Positions 46,580-57,196 of a DNA stretch of 64,000 nucleotides are shown here, in pieces (position 1 is the first letter of the stretch; each line of letters starts with the position of its first letter). The notes under the pieces were generated by a model that saw only the letters and a list, made by a program, of their open reading frames with translations, made no database searches and had not been told where the DNA came from. Source of the stretch: Hanleya hanleyi (taxonomy: Eukaryota; Mollusca; Polyplacophora; Lepidopleurida; Hanleyidae); the NCBI GenBank assembly GCA_036873755.1, contig JAVTVY010019481.1:1-64000 (forward strand), written 5' to 3'. Both the position numbers and the translations under genes were made by a program.

Positions 46580-47195
46580 TTGCAACTTGATTAAATTTCT
46601 TGCGTTTCTTGTTTGATTTGATGTCGTAGATGTTACCTTCTGATTTGTATTTCGACTCTTTTTTATCGTTAATGTCTCGTTTTCAGTCTGCATGACATCA
46701 GCCATATTTAAGTTATCTCAGGACGCCTTAGATGTAATATTTTGAATTTACAGCTATTTTCCACAGAAGATTATGCGAGTATATTTCAACTGAGGTGAAA
46801 TTAACAAAAGTTCACCGAAAGAATCCGCAAAAAGCGACGGTTAGACAAAATTCAATTAACTCTAATGTGGTTACAGTGAATATTTGGCCGTTTTCTTGAA
46901 GATCCGAACACACAATAGTGCAAAACTTGAACTGTCATATTTTAGGGTATATGAATACGGCGAAATCAGAAAAATATATAGCACGAATTCAAATATTAAT
47001 TATGAAAGTGTTAAAATCCATATCGATTATGGCGCCGCACCAACCACTTGACCCTACAGGATTGACGTTCCAACTGGCACCATTCCAATTGAAAACAAAA
47101 CTGTGGCATAGTTTTCAAAATGTTGCTCTGGGTACTGAGATATTAATGTTAATGTGTAGGGTCATCGCACTTTAACCAATGTTGTTCAATTGAAA
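46580..47195 (+). repeat. Left copy of a direct duplication flanking the GPCR gene
   Basis: It matches 50,590-51,210 in the same sense with an offset of about 4,015-4,044 bases. Shared, in order: GTTATCTCAGGAC, TTTCC(C)ACAGA-GA-TTATGC, AAGTTCACCGAAAGA-TC, 'TTTTCTTG-AGATCC', CACAC-A-AGT-CAA, 'GGCGAAATCA', ATATAGCAC-AATTCA-ATATTAATT, CACCAACCAC-TG, and GTCATCGCA. An 85-codon frame inside has no motif. Confidence 0.75.
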
Positions 47196-48300
47196 AAATC
47201 AAAAAAATCAGCTAATATTTCGCAGAAGGATAGTTAATCTCGACCGAATTAAATTGCAGCCATGCTCTCGGTTCTTCTAGACCTCTATTATTTGAGGTAT
47301 GTGTGAACATCAATTATGGAATATCATTTCCCCAGCCGTCTTTACTAAGAACTGTAGGATGAAAGAAAAAAGTCATATTACGACGTGTAGGTTATTTAAC
47401 ACGAACTCCGTCTATCAAGATTCGAATGTTCTGGTCGAATCCTGAGCCTTTGAATACATTGTATCCGATTTAATTTGAGAAACGTCTGAACTGAAGGGGT
47501 TGGTTAATACAAATTGCATGGTTCACTTTTACCCAACTACGGAGTTCTTATATTTTCTATTTTATCAATCTCATATTATTTCAACCTGACAATTTCTAAG
47601 GACAGAGCCGAACGCATGGAATCTGTTATCACGTGTCGTGTAATGCACGGCTAGTCCAGTGAAAGTAAAAGGGGGGAAATGTCTCGTGAAAACATGACGT
47701 AACCGTAATTACAATTTGGTTGCAAATCTCGTGGAATTCACAATTTATGCTCAGTAGCCTACACCATGACTTTAATATTATGACCACCCGCTTTTGGTAA
47801 AGTCTAATCACAAAGAGAATATTGAAGTTTCGAGATGCTGAAACTCTCCATATTTGTAGAATCAAACAGCTGTATCACTTGACCTATGCCAAAGCTCGAC
47901 TGCCTGGGAATTGACAAAATCTTTCCCGTTGAGCATTTTTTTTATGAAACTAGAACGCTCAATTGAGTTTACAAACGAAGAGAAAAGCCACTAGGTCGAA
48001 GTCTAGTACATGTTTTCCACAAAACTGAAACCATTAGTACAGGATACTAAATTTTGAAATCTCTGACTGGCATTCTTGCCCTACGAAACCGCTACTTATG
48101 GACCAAATTAGTCTCCCCACACAGAAGATTGCCATTTTCATTCACACTGCTCTGTAACCCAAAACATGTGTAGTACATCTTAGCGAACAATGCACAGTTC
48201 CATCTAACCAACCGAGAACGATATTTTGTTATTATTTTGTCCTATCACCACGAGTTACGGCCTCTATTCTCATCTGATTCAGGCATGCTGGATCTCAATC
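47196..48300. other. No gene seen
   Basis: AT-rich; a 78-codon minus frame (47,629-47,865) has no motif. It may hold the unrecognised 5' exon and promoter of the receptor gene, but I cannot place a TATA box or splice donor with confidence. Confidence 0.4.
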
Positions 48301-48304
48301 TCAA

Positions 48305-48372
48305 TTACAAGCGTCCGGTCCGTTATTCATTATTCAGTCGTCGTCCATTAACGAATCTCTGCGTGCATACGT
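48305..48372 (-). repeat. Dispersed retroelement 3' end
   Basis: Plus-strand reading TACAAGCGTCCGGTCCGTTA, TTCAGTCGTCGTCCATTAAC is the minus-strand copy of the terminus; it is short and diverged. Confidence 0.7.
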
Positions 48373-48631
48373 CAATATACCAGTACTATTTGAATAGAGA
48401 AAATACTTTTCTTTGCGAAATTTACCTCCTCATTGGTATTGGCATTGACAATTCTTCACTTATCACGTAGGGGAAATTCGGGTACTGTGGGACATGGGGC
48501 CCCGTAGGACAAGCCGTCTGGCTCCTTTGTAAAGCACAGGAAGCGGGTAACGGTATGTTATGCTATATCTGACATAGAAGAGTTTCACTCGACTTGCTTG
48601 GCAATAAAGCTTTAAAAAGAACAGACTTCTT

Positions 48632-48738
48632 GGTATGTGCTTTAGAATAGATTAACCAGAAGACTATACTGTGAAGTCATGTGGCTCTGCCAGTATGTCA
48701 GCACCTCTTCCCACTTCCCTTATATGTGTTGTAATTTA
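48632..48738 (+). repeat. Retroelement module B' just upstream of the receptor exon
   Basis: TGGTATGTGCTTTAGAATAG, GAAGACTATACTGTGAAGTC, ATGTGGCTCTGCCAGTATGT and CACCTCTTCCCACTTCCCTT match 8,180-8,288 almost base for base. It ends about 50 bases before the splice acceptor of the receptor gene. Confidence 0.9.
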
Positions 48739-48771
48739 GTCTTTGTGAACAGTAGCTAACTACTGATAATG

Positions 48772-48788
48772 ATTTTTTTCTTTTGCAG
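48772..48788 (+). promoter_or_regulatory. Splice acceptor of the receptor 5'UTR intron
   Basis: A pyrimidine tract TTTTTTTCTTTTGCAG ends at 48,788. The exon would begin GAGCAAAATAC and reach the start codon 19 bases later. The strength of the acceptor, together with the signal-peptide-like start at 48,808, argues that the upstream in-frame ATG at 48,769 lies in the intron. Confidence 0.65.
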
Positions 48789-48807
48789 GAGCAAAATACA
48801 TTCAGAG

Positions 48808-50157
48808 ATGAAGTGGGTTATTGGTATTATAAGCTTAGTTTTATCCGAGGCACAGATAACACGAGTCACCACCGATTCGGCTGTGCCGAACGGATCCCAA
48901 TTTCCAATTTTGAAACAGAAAATCACTGCACAGATGAACACATCGGATTCAACGGAGATATCATGGCACGGTAACAGCACGACACCGTTGAATGACTTTG
49001 AATTAATAATTATGAGCAATGTGACAGATCGTATAAGGCTCGGATACGGTAATTTGTACTTTTCAAATACATCCAGTATCCCAGCAAATGGAACTTGGCA
49101 TATTGAAAATGAAAATTCTGGCGAGCAAGAACTCACGGGCGCCTTGGACTCTTTTCGCTTTGTTGTGAATCTCGTAATCCTCCCAATTATAGCTATTCCT
49201 GGCTGTGCTTGGAATGTTTTCAACGTCATAATCCTTTCCAGAGAAAGCATGCGCAACTCAACCAATTATTATTTGATCGGTTTGAGCTTAACGGATTTGC
49301 TTTACTTGATTTCCATTGTTAGTCAGTGGATATTCCACACTATAGAATATTTTGACAAAGCGATGTATATCAGGTTAATGCTATCAATGCGTACGCCTGT
49401 TTTGGATTTCGTTTTAATATTAATATCTGGCCGGGCCTCGAATCTTATGACGCTGGTCATATCAATTGAACGTTTCGTCGCTGTGAAATATCCACTCACC
49501 GCGAAGTCGTCTCTAATCAGTCGCCACCCAATCAAGATTATTCTGGCAGTCTATATGTTTGCCATTGTTATCCTGATACCTACTACATTGAAATTTCAAT
49601 ATGGACTCGTAATAAACGAAGAATCCGGGGCAGTCGTTCTGAGATACGAATTAACAAAACTGTTTCAGACACACCCGGATTTTTTCAATATCTATACAAT
49701 GGGTCTCATTATTGTTGCCAGGTTTGTTCCTGTGTTCTTCGTTCTCCTGCTGAACTGCTTCATCATTATCATTCTCAACCTACAACGCAAAGCCATGGCC
49801 ACAGCGCAACTGAGAAACATGGACGCCCGACAGAGAGAAGAACTGAGACTCACACGTATGCTTCTCACCATCGCAGCTATTTTTATTGTTTGCGTATTTC
49901 CAGGTTTCTTGCATGCGACGTTTCAATCGTTCGTGCCTTCGTTTTTCAGCGGTGGTCGCCATCACAACCTATGGACAATCTTTTTCACGACATACACTCT
50001 TCTGGATACAGTTAACTCGACAGTTAACTTTATAGTTTACATATTGATGAGCAAGCGGTTCCGTGCACTATGTCTACAGGCCATACGTCGGACGGGACAT
50101 AAAAAGACACAGGAGAGAGAGCCTGAGGACGTACCATGCGTGAATCTTTCACCATAA
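48808..50157 (+). CDS. Class A (rhodopsin-like) G-protein-coupled receptor, peptide-receptor type
   Basis: The 449-residue plasma-membrane receptor probably senses a peptide or small ligand and signals through G proteins. I chose the ATG at 48,808 because MKWVIGIISLVLSEAQ looks like a signal peptide. The ~115-residue extracellular N-terminus has six N-glycosylation sequons (N28, N44, N56, N71, N87, N94). Membrane segments: TM1 ~117-143, TM2 ~153-175 with D163, TM3 ~197-220 followed by ERF (221-223, the DRY position), TM4 ~241-260, TM5 ~297-324, TM6 ~350-370 with CVFP (362-365, in place of CWxP), TM7 ~388-413 with NFIVY (407-411, in place of NPxxY). A helix 8 with C422 may be palmitoylated. 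No cysteine occurs in any extracellular part, so the usual TM3-ECL2 disulfide is absent. The coding exon has no introns. It resembles FMRFamide-type or orphan lophotrochozoan receptors; the ligand is unknown. Confidence 0.9.
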   Translation: MKWVIGIISLVLSEAQITRVTTDSAVPNGSQFPILKQKITAQMNTSDSTEISWHGNSTTPLNDFELIIMSNVTDRIRLGYGNLYFSNTSSIPANGTWHIENENSGEQELTGALDSFRFVVNLVILPIIAIPGCAWNVFNVIILSRESMRNSTNYYLIGLSLTDLLYLISIVSQWIFHTIEYFDKAMYIRLMLSMRTPVLDFVLILISGRASNLMTLVISIERFVAVKYPLTAKSSLISRHPIKIILAVYMFAIVILIPTTLKFQYGLVINEESGAVVLRYELTKLFQTHPDFFNIYTMGLIIVARFVPVFFVLLLNCFIIIILNLQRKAMATAQLRNMDARQREELRLTRMLLTIAAIFIVCVFPGFLHATFQSFVPSFFSGGRHHNLWTIFFTTYTLLDTVNSTVNFIVYILMSKRFRALCLQAIRRTGHKKTQEREPEDVPCVNLSP

Positions 50158-50228
50158 TTTCACCATCATAACACTTCGAATCAAAGCCATATCTTGGTGA
50201 ACTATAACAGACAGCGGAACAAGGTGAA

Positions 50229-50234
50229 AATAAA
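50229..50234 (+). terminator. Poly(A) signal of the receptor gene
   Basis: AATAAA 72 bases after the stop codon, followed by a T/G-containing stretch (TTTGAATTTGG). It gives a very short 3'UTR. Confidence 0.6.
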
Positions 50235-50589
50235 TTTGAATTTGGAAACGAAGAACGGCATATTGTGACTACATGCATATGGATAAACGCTATGGTGTCA
50301 TTGTATCACGAGAGAAAAATTTTATGGACGATGCTCGTAAAGGAATTTCGATTTCACGAAGATGAATATAGTCTCCTCGCTTTCGATACTGAAAAATTAG
50401 ACAATCGAGTACAAATATTTGCAAGGACCAGTCCAATTAGACCAACTTTATAGATGTAGAATACTAGTATTGTATTTCGCCTTCTGTGTGTAGATTTGTT
50501 ATATCCTGTGAAAAGGTCCTCGATGTTAGTCGCTTTCATCCGAAGTGTATTTTTTGTCAGTGAACCAAATCCTAATTGTCAGCTGTGTG

Positions 50590-51210
50590 TGCTGCAACTT
50601 TTTGTTTTAGATATTATCTTTCGATTTGCATTTCCACCAGTTTTAATCATGGGTGAAATGTTCAATCTCCACGACAGCGGCCATGTATCCGTTCATCTGG
50701 GACGTTCATCTATAAACTACCAACTTGGGTGAACTCAACACGGTGTTAGTGGGGCGTTATCTCAGGACACCTCATAGATAGTAGTATGAATTTACCATTG
50801 TTGTTTCCCACAGACGAGTTATGCAAGTACATTTGAAATAAGGTGACATGAACAGAAGTTCACCGAAAGAGTCTGCAGAATGCGACTGTTTGTTTTGAAC
50901 ACAACCCTGAATTAGTTGCAATGGTTACTTGGCTATTTTCTTGCAGATCCAACCAACACACAAGAGTACAACGCTTGAACTGTTATATCGACGAGGCGAA
51001 ATCACATAAATATAGCACAAATTCAGATATTAATTCTGAAAGGGGTTAAAACGCCGTACCAACCACCTGGCCGGACAAGATTGCACTCTAATGGGCTTGC
51101 CCACATGGAAATATAAATATGGCTCAGTTGTCTAAATGTTGTTTTGGCTGCTGATATATGAGCGTTCAAGGCGTGGTCATCGCAGTTTATTCAATTTTGT
51201 TCAGGAGAAA
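50590..51210 (+). repeat. Right copy of the duplication flanking the receptor gene
   Basis: Partner of 46,580-47,195. It begins about 360 bases after the receptor poly(A) signal, so it is the 3' flank of this gene. Confidence 0.75.
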
Positions 51211-52500
51211 AAAACGAACAATTCCGCCGAAAAAGATTTGGGCCAAATTTTGAAGAAGAAAAACAGGTATTTTGTTGAAGGACAGTTCTTCTACTCGACA
51301 AAGGTAACAATTTAATGAAGCATTTTGAAAATCGAGGCCCATTGCATGAAAAGACCATTATCTGAATGGGAGCAACTTCATAGCTACGTGTACCAACCTC
51401 GCAAACAATATCTTCGCATATCTGAAATCCAACAGAAATAAGCTTTTCAAAGTTAAATACAGGTTGATCATTTTCATAGTTCTCAGAATAAAACGACTAA
51501 ATGTCAGCGAGAGTGTGAAAGGTCGCTCAGATGGGTCACATCCATTAACTCATCAGTTGTTCCATTTAAAGGCAACCACATTCCTGGTGTAGCCAAGTGT
51601 GAATGCGCCTTTCACATATACATGATGACGTCCTAGAGTTTTAATTCAATTGATTGGAAAGTGTTTAAAGTGGTACATATAATTATTACAGCATGAAGAT
51701 CATGTTCTCAGTATCAGAGTATGTGTATGTACAAGGAAGCCTCATAAAATGTCTGTGTTATACCTTGCATTGAGGGTGGAAATGTGGTGTACATGCGCCA
51801 ACAGTCTGTAGTAATTTGATTCGAAATCGAAAACGTGTATCTGTATATAGTCTAGTATATATATATAGTCTGTATATAGTATGGTAGAAGGATCAAATCA
51901 GCTCAATTTGCAAAGAATACATGTACATGTACGTTACAAAGTCCACCCAGCGTCTTTTAGCAAACATGTTGATTGGCTGAGAGCCGTGCACGCAAATGTT
52001 GTGCAACTGCTGAATACGCCAATTCAATCAAAGGGTATATTTGACAGTACGAGGTCATGAAGAGAATGTGTCAAGAGTTTCGAGATAAACTTTATGACAA
52101 AGAAGAAGTCTATTCAATAATGTTGATGTATATTTGTCTATCCGCCCCCTTGTTCTTAACATGTGTTGTCTGTATATCAATATATTCAGTATCAGGTTGT
52201 GGAATGGGACTATTTACTATTCTTGGGCACCAATATTGATTCATATATACTCAATCTAGGTTCGTAACTATTGAATCTTGTCAAATGTAAATGGATGGCT
52301 TGAAGTCCCATGGGCTCTTTATCTGGTATATATATTGGGGTGTTGAAATAGTGATTTTCCACATGTATTGAAATGAAAACATTGTTATAAACAGCAAATA
52401 AATATTGACCACCTATACACCTGTACAATATACGATTGTATTCATTTATAGAAGACTGAAACAAGATCGTTATTGGAATATTATGATCAGATTAATCATC
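51211..52500. other. No gene seen
   Basis: AT-rich sequence. 51,838-51,885 has a small GTATATAGTCTAGTATATAT-type repeat and 51,918-51,935 a TACATGTACATGTACGTTAC word common in molluscs. A 60-codon frame (52,057-52,239) has no motif. Confidence 0.45.
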
Positions 52501-52501
52501 T

Positions 52502-52675
52502 GGGGCCGGTTGTTGGACGAGCGATTAAACTAACACCACTATTAGCGCTAAACCACTATTAAATATCTAATCTAAGATTAACTAACACCGTGATTTAAAC
52601 CCGTTGCTCAAACGTCGAAACGGACCGGTGTTAGTTAATCGCGCTATTAGCGGCCTAATCTAGGATTAAAATTAA
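52502..52675 (+). mobile_element. GGGGCCGGTTGTT-ended foldback MITE
   Basis: Starts GGGGCCGGTTGTTGGACGAG. The interior is made of inverted CTATTAGCGCTAA, CTAATCTA-GATTA and GTTAGTTAATCG blocks that can fold back (52,519-52,670). The right GGCCCC end is not present. The element at 60,140-60,316 shows the same blocks and ends with GAACAACCGGCCCC. Confidence 0.65.
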
Positions 52676-53099
52676 TAGCTATCCCACAAAGCTTTGTTTT
52701 GTTTACTTCCTGTTAGGAAAATATGGCGGGAGTGAAACACGTGTTTTTCATGTTCGTGAGTGAAAGACTATCATAAAGTGTATTTCTTTCGAGCCAGACA
52801 CGTTGCATGCCTCCCGATTCCGTGTTAAAGGAAAATCCACATTTGTTTACTTGCCATTTTAGTGCAAACCGGAAACACGTTTGAAAATACTCGCGGTAAC
52901 ACAAAGTGTGAGCTGTCGTCTGGTCGTTTCCGTTTTCGATTTACGTAATTCTCGAAGGAAATTCGATACCGGTACCAATCTGAGAAGCTATTAATGCAGC
53001 TATTAAATGTAAGAACAACGTTCGGCCAAGTGAGAGTTTTGTGAGCATGAATCAACAGTAATGATATTATTTTACTTTGTTCTCTGACAAGATAAAGTT

Positions 53100-54250
53100 A
53101 CCGACGGTCCATATTTCGACGCATCTGAATGCACCTGAATCAATTTGTACCCGACGTGTGTGGTACAGTGAGGTCGCCAGTTCCGATCCAGTGTCAGTTC
53201 CGACCCACTTCCCAAAATATTGCTTCTTGTTATAACTATGATCACGCGAAATCATAAAACATTTGGTGCATTCAAGCAAGTTGATCAACCTCTCAATCAT
53301 GGTTAAATTATATTATGCATTCACTGGTTTTGTTAGAAGACAGCTTTGCAGACCCACTCCATGCACAGGACTACATCGGTCTAAAGTACAAACACCAGGA
53401 CTCGCCGTTGATTAAAAACCGTGTCGTCTGCCAGTGCTTCCGATCAAAGTTTTGATTATCACATATAATTATCATATATGGTACTATGTATCTGTCATAA
53501 ATTTATTCACTGGAGTGTCACTCTAAAGGCTACCTGCCCCATTGTTGACATCAACTGACGGACCCAGTTCCGAACCACCATCATCCATGACCATGGATGG
53601 CCAAGCTGGGTCATACCATGGCCTGAAAATGCCTTGCGAACGCAGCGATCACTACGTAAAATCGTAACTCGAGTGCTGATCAGCATTTCTTCTCTTTAAT
53701 CTGCTATTCAGAGATAAAATAAGTAAAAGTACCATTGATTTATCATCATTTTCAAGCGAGTATACGCTTATTAGCCATCAGAGTTACCGTATTTCATTGT
53801 CCAGTATATCTGGCCAATATGATCAGCTCGACCATATCACTATCACCCCCAACCTGCATTCTTTAACGTCAAATGTTCACTTCTGAGACGAAGACATTCA
53901 AAACGAAATATCCAGCTAGGACCCTATTTTGTCGGAAAATTTATCATGTTGACGATTACATTTGTTTATATCTGGGTCAAAGGTCAATGTCAAAACGAGG
54001 CTGGATCGGAACTGGCGACAGTGGGTCGGAACTGACACCTCTCATTAAGAAATGTAATTTTATTTTCTCTGCAGTTCAGTTCATCCCCAGCTAAGTTAGT
54101 TTGTTAATAAAGGCTATGGACAATTGTACGGTGATCTGGATATTGATTAAGCCAATCAAACAATTTCCTTCTGAAACAGATGCAAATTTCACTTTGGTGG
54201 GTCGGAACTGGCGCCTCGTCTGTAAGCCTTATTTGGTCACATGAGTTGTA
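53100..54250. repeat. TCGGAACTGG-motif repeat region
   Basis: CGCCAGTTCCGATCCA and GTGTCAGTTCCGACCCAC at 53,173-53,207 reappear inverted at 54,003-54,040 (GGATCGGAACTGGCGACAGT, GGGTCGGAACTGACA). Single relatives lie at about 53,560 (CCCAGTTCCGAACC) and 54,200 (GTGGGTCGGAACTGGCGCC). Frames at 53,067-53,300 (minus) and 53,873-54,094 (plus) simply include the motif. Family unknown. Confidence 0.5.
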
Positions 54251-54422
54251 AGCCGATTATCCTAAAATCGGCTTATAACTCCTGTTAAAAAATCTTCCTC
54301 TGAATAATCAGGCATTCCATTAATTTTGTACACAACACAGCTGAGCTGGGGTGTATAACTGCAACCCAAATGGCAATCAATTAAAAAAAAAACTGAAATC
54401 GAAGTACATGTATCACAAAGTA

Positions 54423-54480
54423 CAAACATTTGGTCCATCATTCAATATTCAGTCGTCGTCCATTAAAGAATTTCTGTATT
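54423..54480 (-). repeat. Dispersed retroelement 3' end
   Basis: GTCCATCATTCAATATTCAG then TCGTCGTCCATTAAAGAATT is the minus-strand terminus, without the preceding 3' region. Confidence 0.7.
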
Positions 54481-56521
54481 CGATTAACAATTCGATTACT
54501 CAAATTTCCCCAGCTCTTGTCAGTCTTTGGTGATTTCTTCTCAAAGTTATAGAGTGTATAATGTTCATGAAGAATTCACCCACATGTAAATCTTTATTGG
54601 CAGAAGAATAATAGGGAAAAGAAATTTCATATTTACATTTATTTTGTACATCATTTTAGTCAATAGGACTCAATCGAGCTTAGAATCCCAAACATGGCTT
54701 CTACTAAATTGATAAAGTGTCAAACAATATAAGTACTGAACCATTATTTTCCTTATGTGGTATGGACAGGTGAAAATATTAACCAAAACAGTTTTAATAT
54801 CAATTTTTCATTTCACATTCCAGTAGTTATAGGGTGAATTTGACATTTTATTGGGCTAATATCACAGTGGTTGTATTGTTTGATACTTGTACATCAATTT
54901 GACACCTTATTTGTTTTGTTTGTTTGGTTTTTTTTTTTACTAACTGGGTTGAACCCGATTGACAGTCCTATATTGACTAAAATAGCATACAAAATAAATA
55001 TGGAAAAAAAAATCTTTTTTTTCATTCCTATCTTCATCATGTCTAGATTAACATGAGGGTGAATTTTCATGGCATTACTCCAAATCCTTGGGAAGACATC
55101 ACCCAAAGACATACAAGGGCTAAGAAGCACCCTGCAGTCATTGATCAACAGTTGAGTCCATGATGACAGGCCCACTTCTTGGTCAACAGTATAGGCGTAC
55201 TGAATTGACAAAGCAATTTTGTGGGTGAAGGCAACAGTACATCATGTTACAGTCATCTGTAGGTGGTATCTGCCTTCAGCCAGATAACTTTGTTAATTTG
55301 AGAACTGCAGCAATTGTAAAATGAGGCAACATATGATTGTATGTAAGATAAAGCAACAGTCAATTGTAGGTAGCATTTTTGGGGGCAACAGGGCAATTTT
55401 TTTATCTGATCAGGCAAAAAACATAGAAACCATGGATAGGACCATATCTCTACCCAATTATAAAGTAGGATCCATATATACATGTATAGGATAACAACCA
55501 GTATGTTTTACTTCTTTTTCTTAGAATATGTAATTAATAACATGGAGATATCCAAGACATGTTCTCAGAGTTGATACTCTATTCGGTGATAAACCATATG
55601 AGAGGTTCCATATGATTTTTAAGGCAATGGGTCATTGGCAAGTAGCCTAGGCTATGATATTCATGGTAGTCTGAGCTGACAGTATTTTAGGCCCAGAATG
55701 GACTTGGGTGGTCCTTAGATGATATCATGGTCTGTTACAAAACCGGAGACAGAAAACAAACACATATTCATTCAAATTTTGTCTTAAATATACACAAAAT
55801 CAATGGAAATCAAGAGATAAGTCAGTGGAACTGTGATATCTGAAACAATAAGTTCTGGAGTGGTCACTCCATGCAGATTAATCACCAGTTGCGCGACACA
55901 TTCACTGTCATCTTCACCAACATGTATAATCAAATTTGTTGATTCCGTACGTGCTGTATATACACTCCACTGAATCTGAAATCTCTAGTACGGTAATACA
56001 CATATATGTTAATTGTCAAATAACAATATATAATTGAAAATACAACATATTCTTGTGTTACTGAATACAGAGTTTGTACACCTTGACTCTTCCAATTTTC
56101 AAGGTAATATATCCTGTTTTCAAGGCATATAAGTTCAAGTGTCACTGAGGCTATGCAGATAATTTTTTTAATTTTTTTTACCTTGACAAAGGTTATTGTT
56201 TGCACATCTTGAATAGACTTGGAATTACCTTTTGGATGATCAATATATATATTGCTATGGTGGGGTTAAGTTTACCACCCAATGGCAAAGGACAGCACAA
56301 GTTTGAGCTACAACTTGACAAATGAATTGACAACAAGGACAGGAATTCCCGTTTTCAAGGTATTCAGCATAATTTTCTCATATTCAAGGTAGTGTACGAA
56401 CGCTGTGAATAGTTTGACTGAGCCATTAGCTTAATCAAGCTACAAAGCTTGATTGAAATTCATCCCCAACCTGATCACAGAGAGCTGTAACTTCACATAA
56501 ATATAAGTCCGGCTGATTTGA
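54481..56521. other. AT-rich, no gene seen
   Basis: Frames of 60-105 codons at 54,871-55,483 and 55,930-56,205 (minus) are low-complexity or without motif. The calm, non-repetitive texture could be intron or intergenic DNA. Confidence 0.45.
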
Positions 56522-57196
56522 TTAAGGGTCAGTTATTGTGGGATGTTGTTGTTACAATATTTGTCTCCTAAAAATATCCGAAATTAACAAATCACAGCAA
56601 GCTAAACTTTTACACACAAATTCTTTAGGTCGTCTTCATTGAATATTAATGAAAATCTGGTGAAGCTATCTGATAAGAATCATTTTAGAACATCATTTAT
56701 CTTTGCAAATTTTTTGTATACATGTATTTGACAGAATTGTTTATTTCAAAATTTCAATTCAGTAAGAACTACCCAGAATGCCTTGTTTGTCATCATTTTA
56801 AATATATGCAGTTTTGATATAATCATGTCTATACATGAGAGCCAAGGTGATAAGGATGACACGATTCATAATTCTTAAATTACTGGACTTGATATCTCAG
56901 AAATTATCGCAAACAGATATATCCAGAAAAGCTCATTCTGTTTTGCTGTAATCTATACTCATTTGAATACATTTTTTTGTCCAAAGTGACCTCTTGTGTA
57001 CCAAAATTTAAAAGTTAAAAATGTCCCAAATTATTTCTTATCAGATGTTTTCACCAATTTGGATTAGTATATTGTATCAAGATAACCTGAAGAATATGTG
57101 CAAAAATTTTCAGGTTGTTTTGACTTGTTCATGATGATACTTCTGGAGAGACCAATCCTGTTACAACAACAACATCCCACAATAAAAGACCCTTAA
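56522..57196. mobile_element. TTAA-flanked MITE with ~32-bp inverted ends
   Basis: TTAAGGGTC, then TTATTGTGGGATGTTGTTGT (56,522 onward) is inverted at the right end (AACAACAACATCCCACAATA, then GACCCTTAA, ending at 57,196). The interior of about 600 bases has no coding. This is a third TTAA-bounded family, distinct in sequence from those at 17.5 and 44.8 kb. Confidence 0.8.

Noticed and set aside
48769..48807. Upstream in-frame ATG of the receptor
   Set aside because: It lies in the pyrimidine tract of a strong splice acceptor and would put a charged, cysteine-containing stretch before the signal peptide.
48756..49265. 169-codon antisense frame
   Set aside because: Shadow of the receptor coding sequence.
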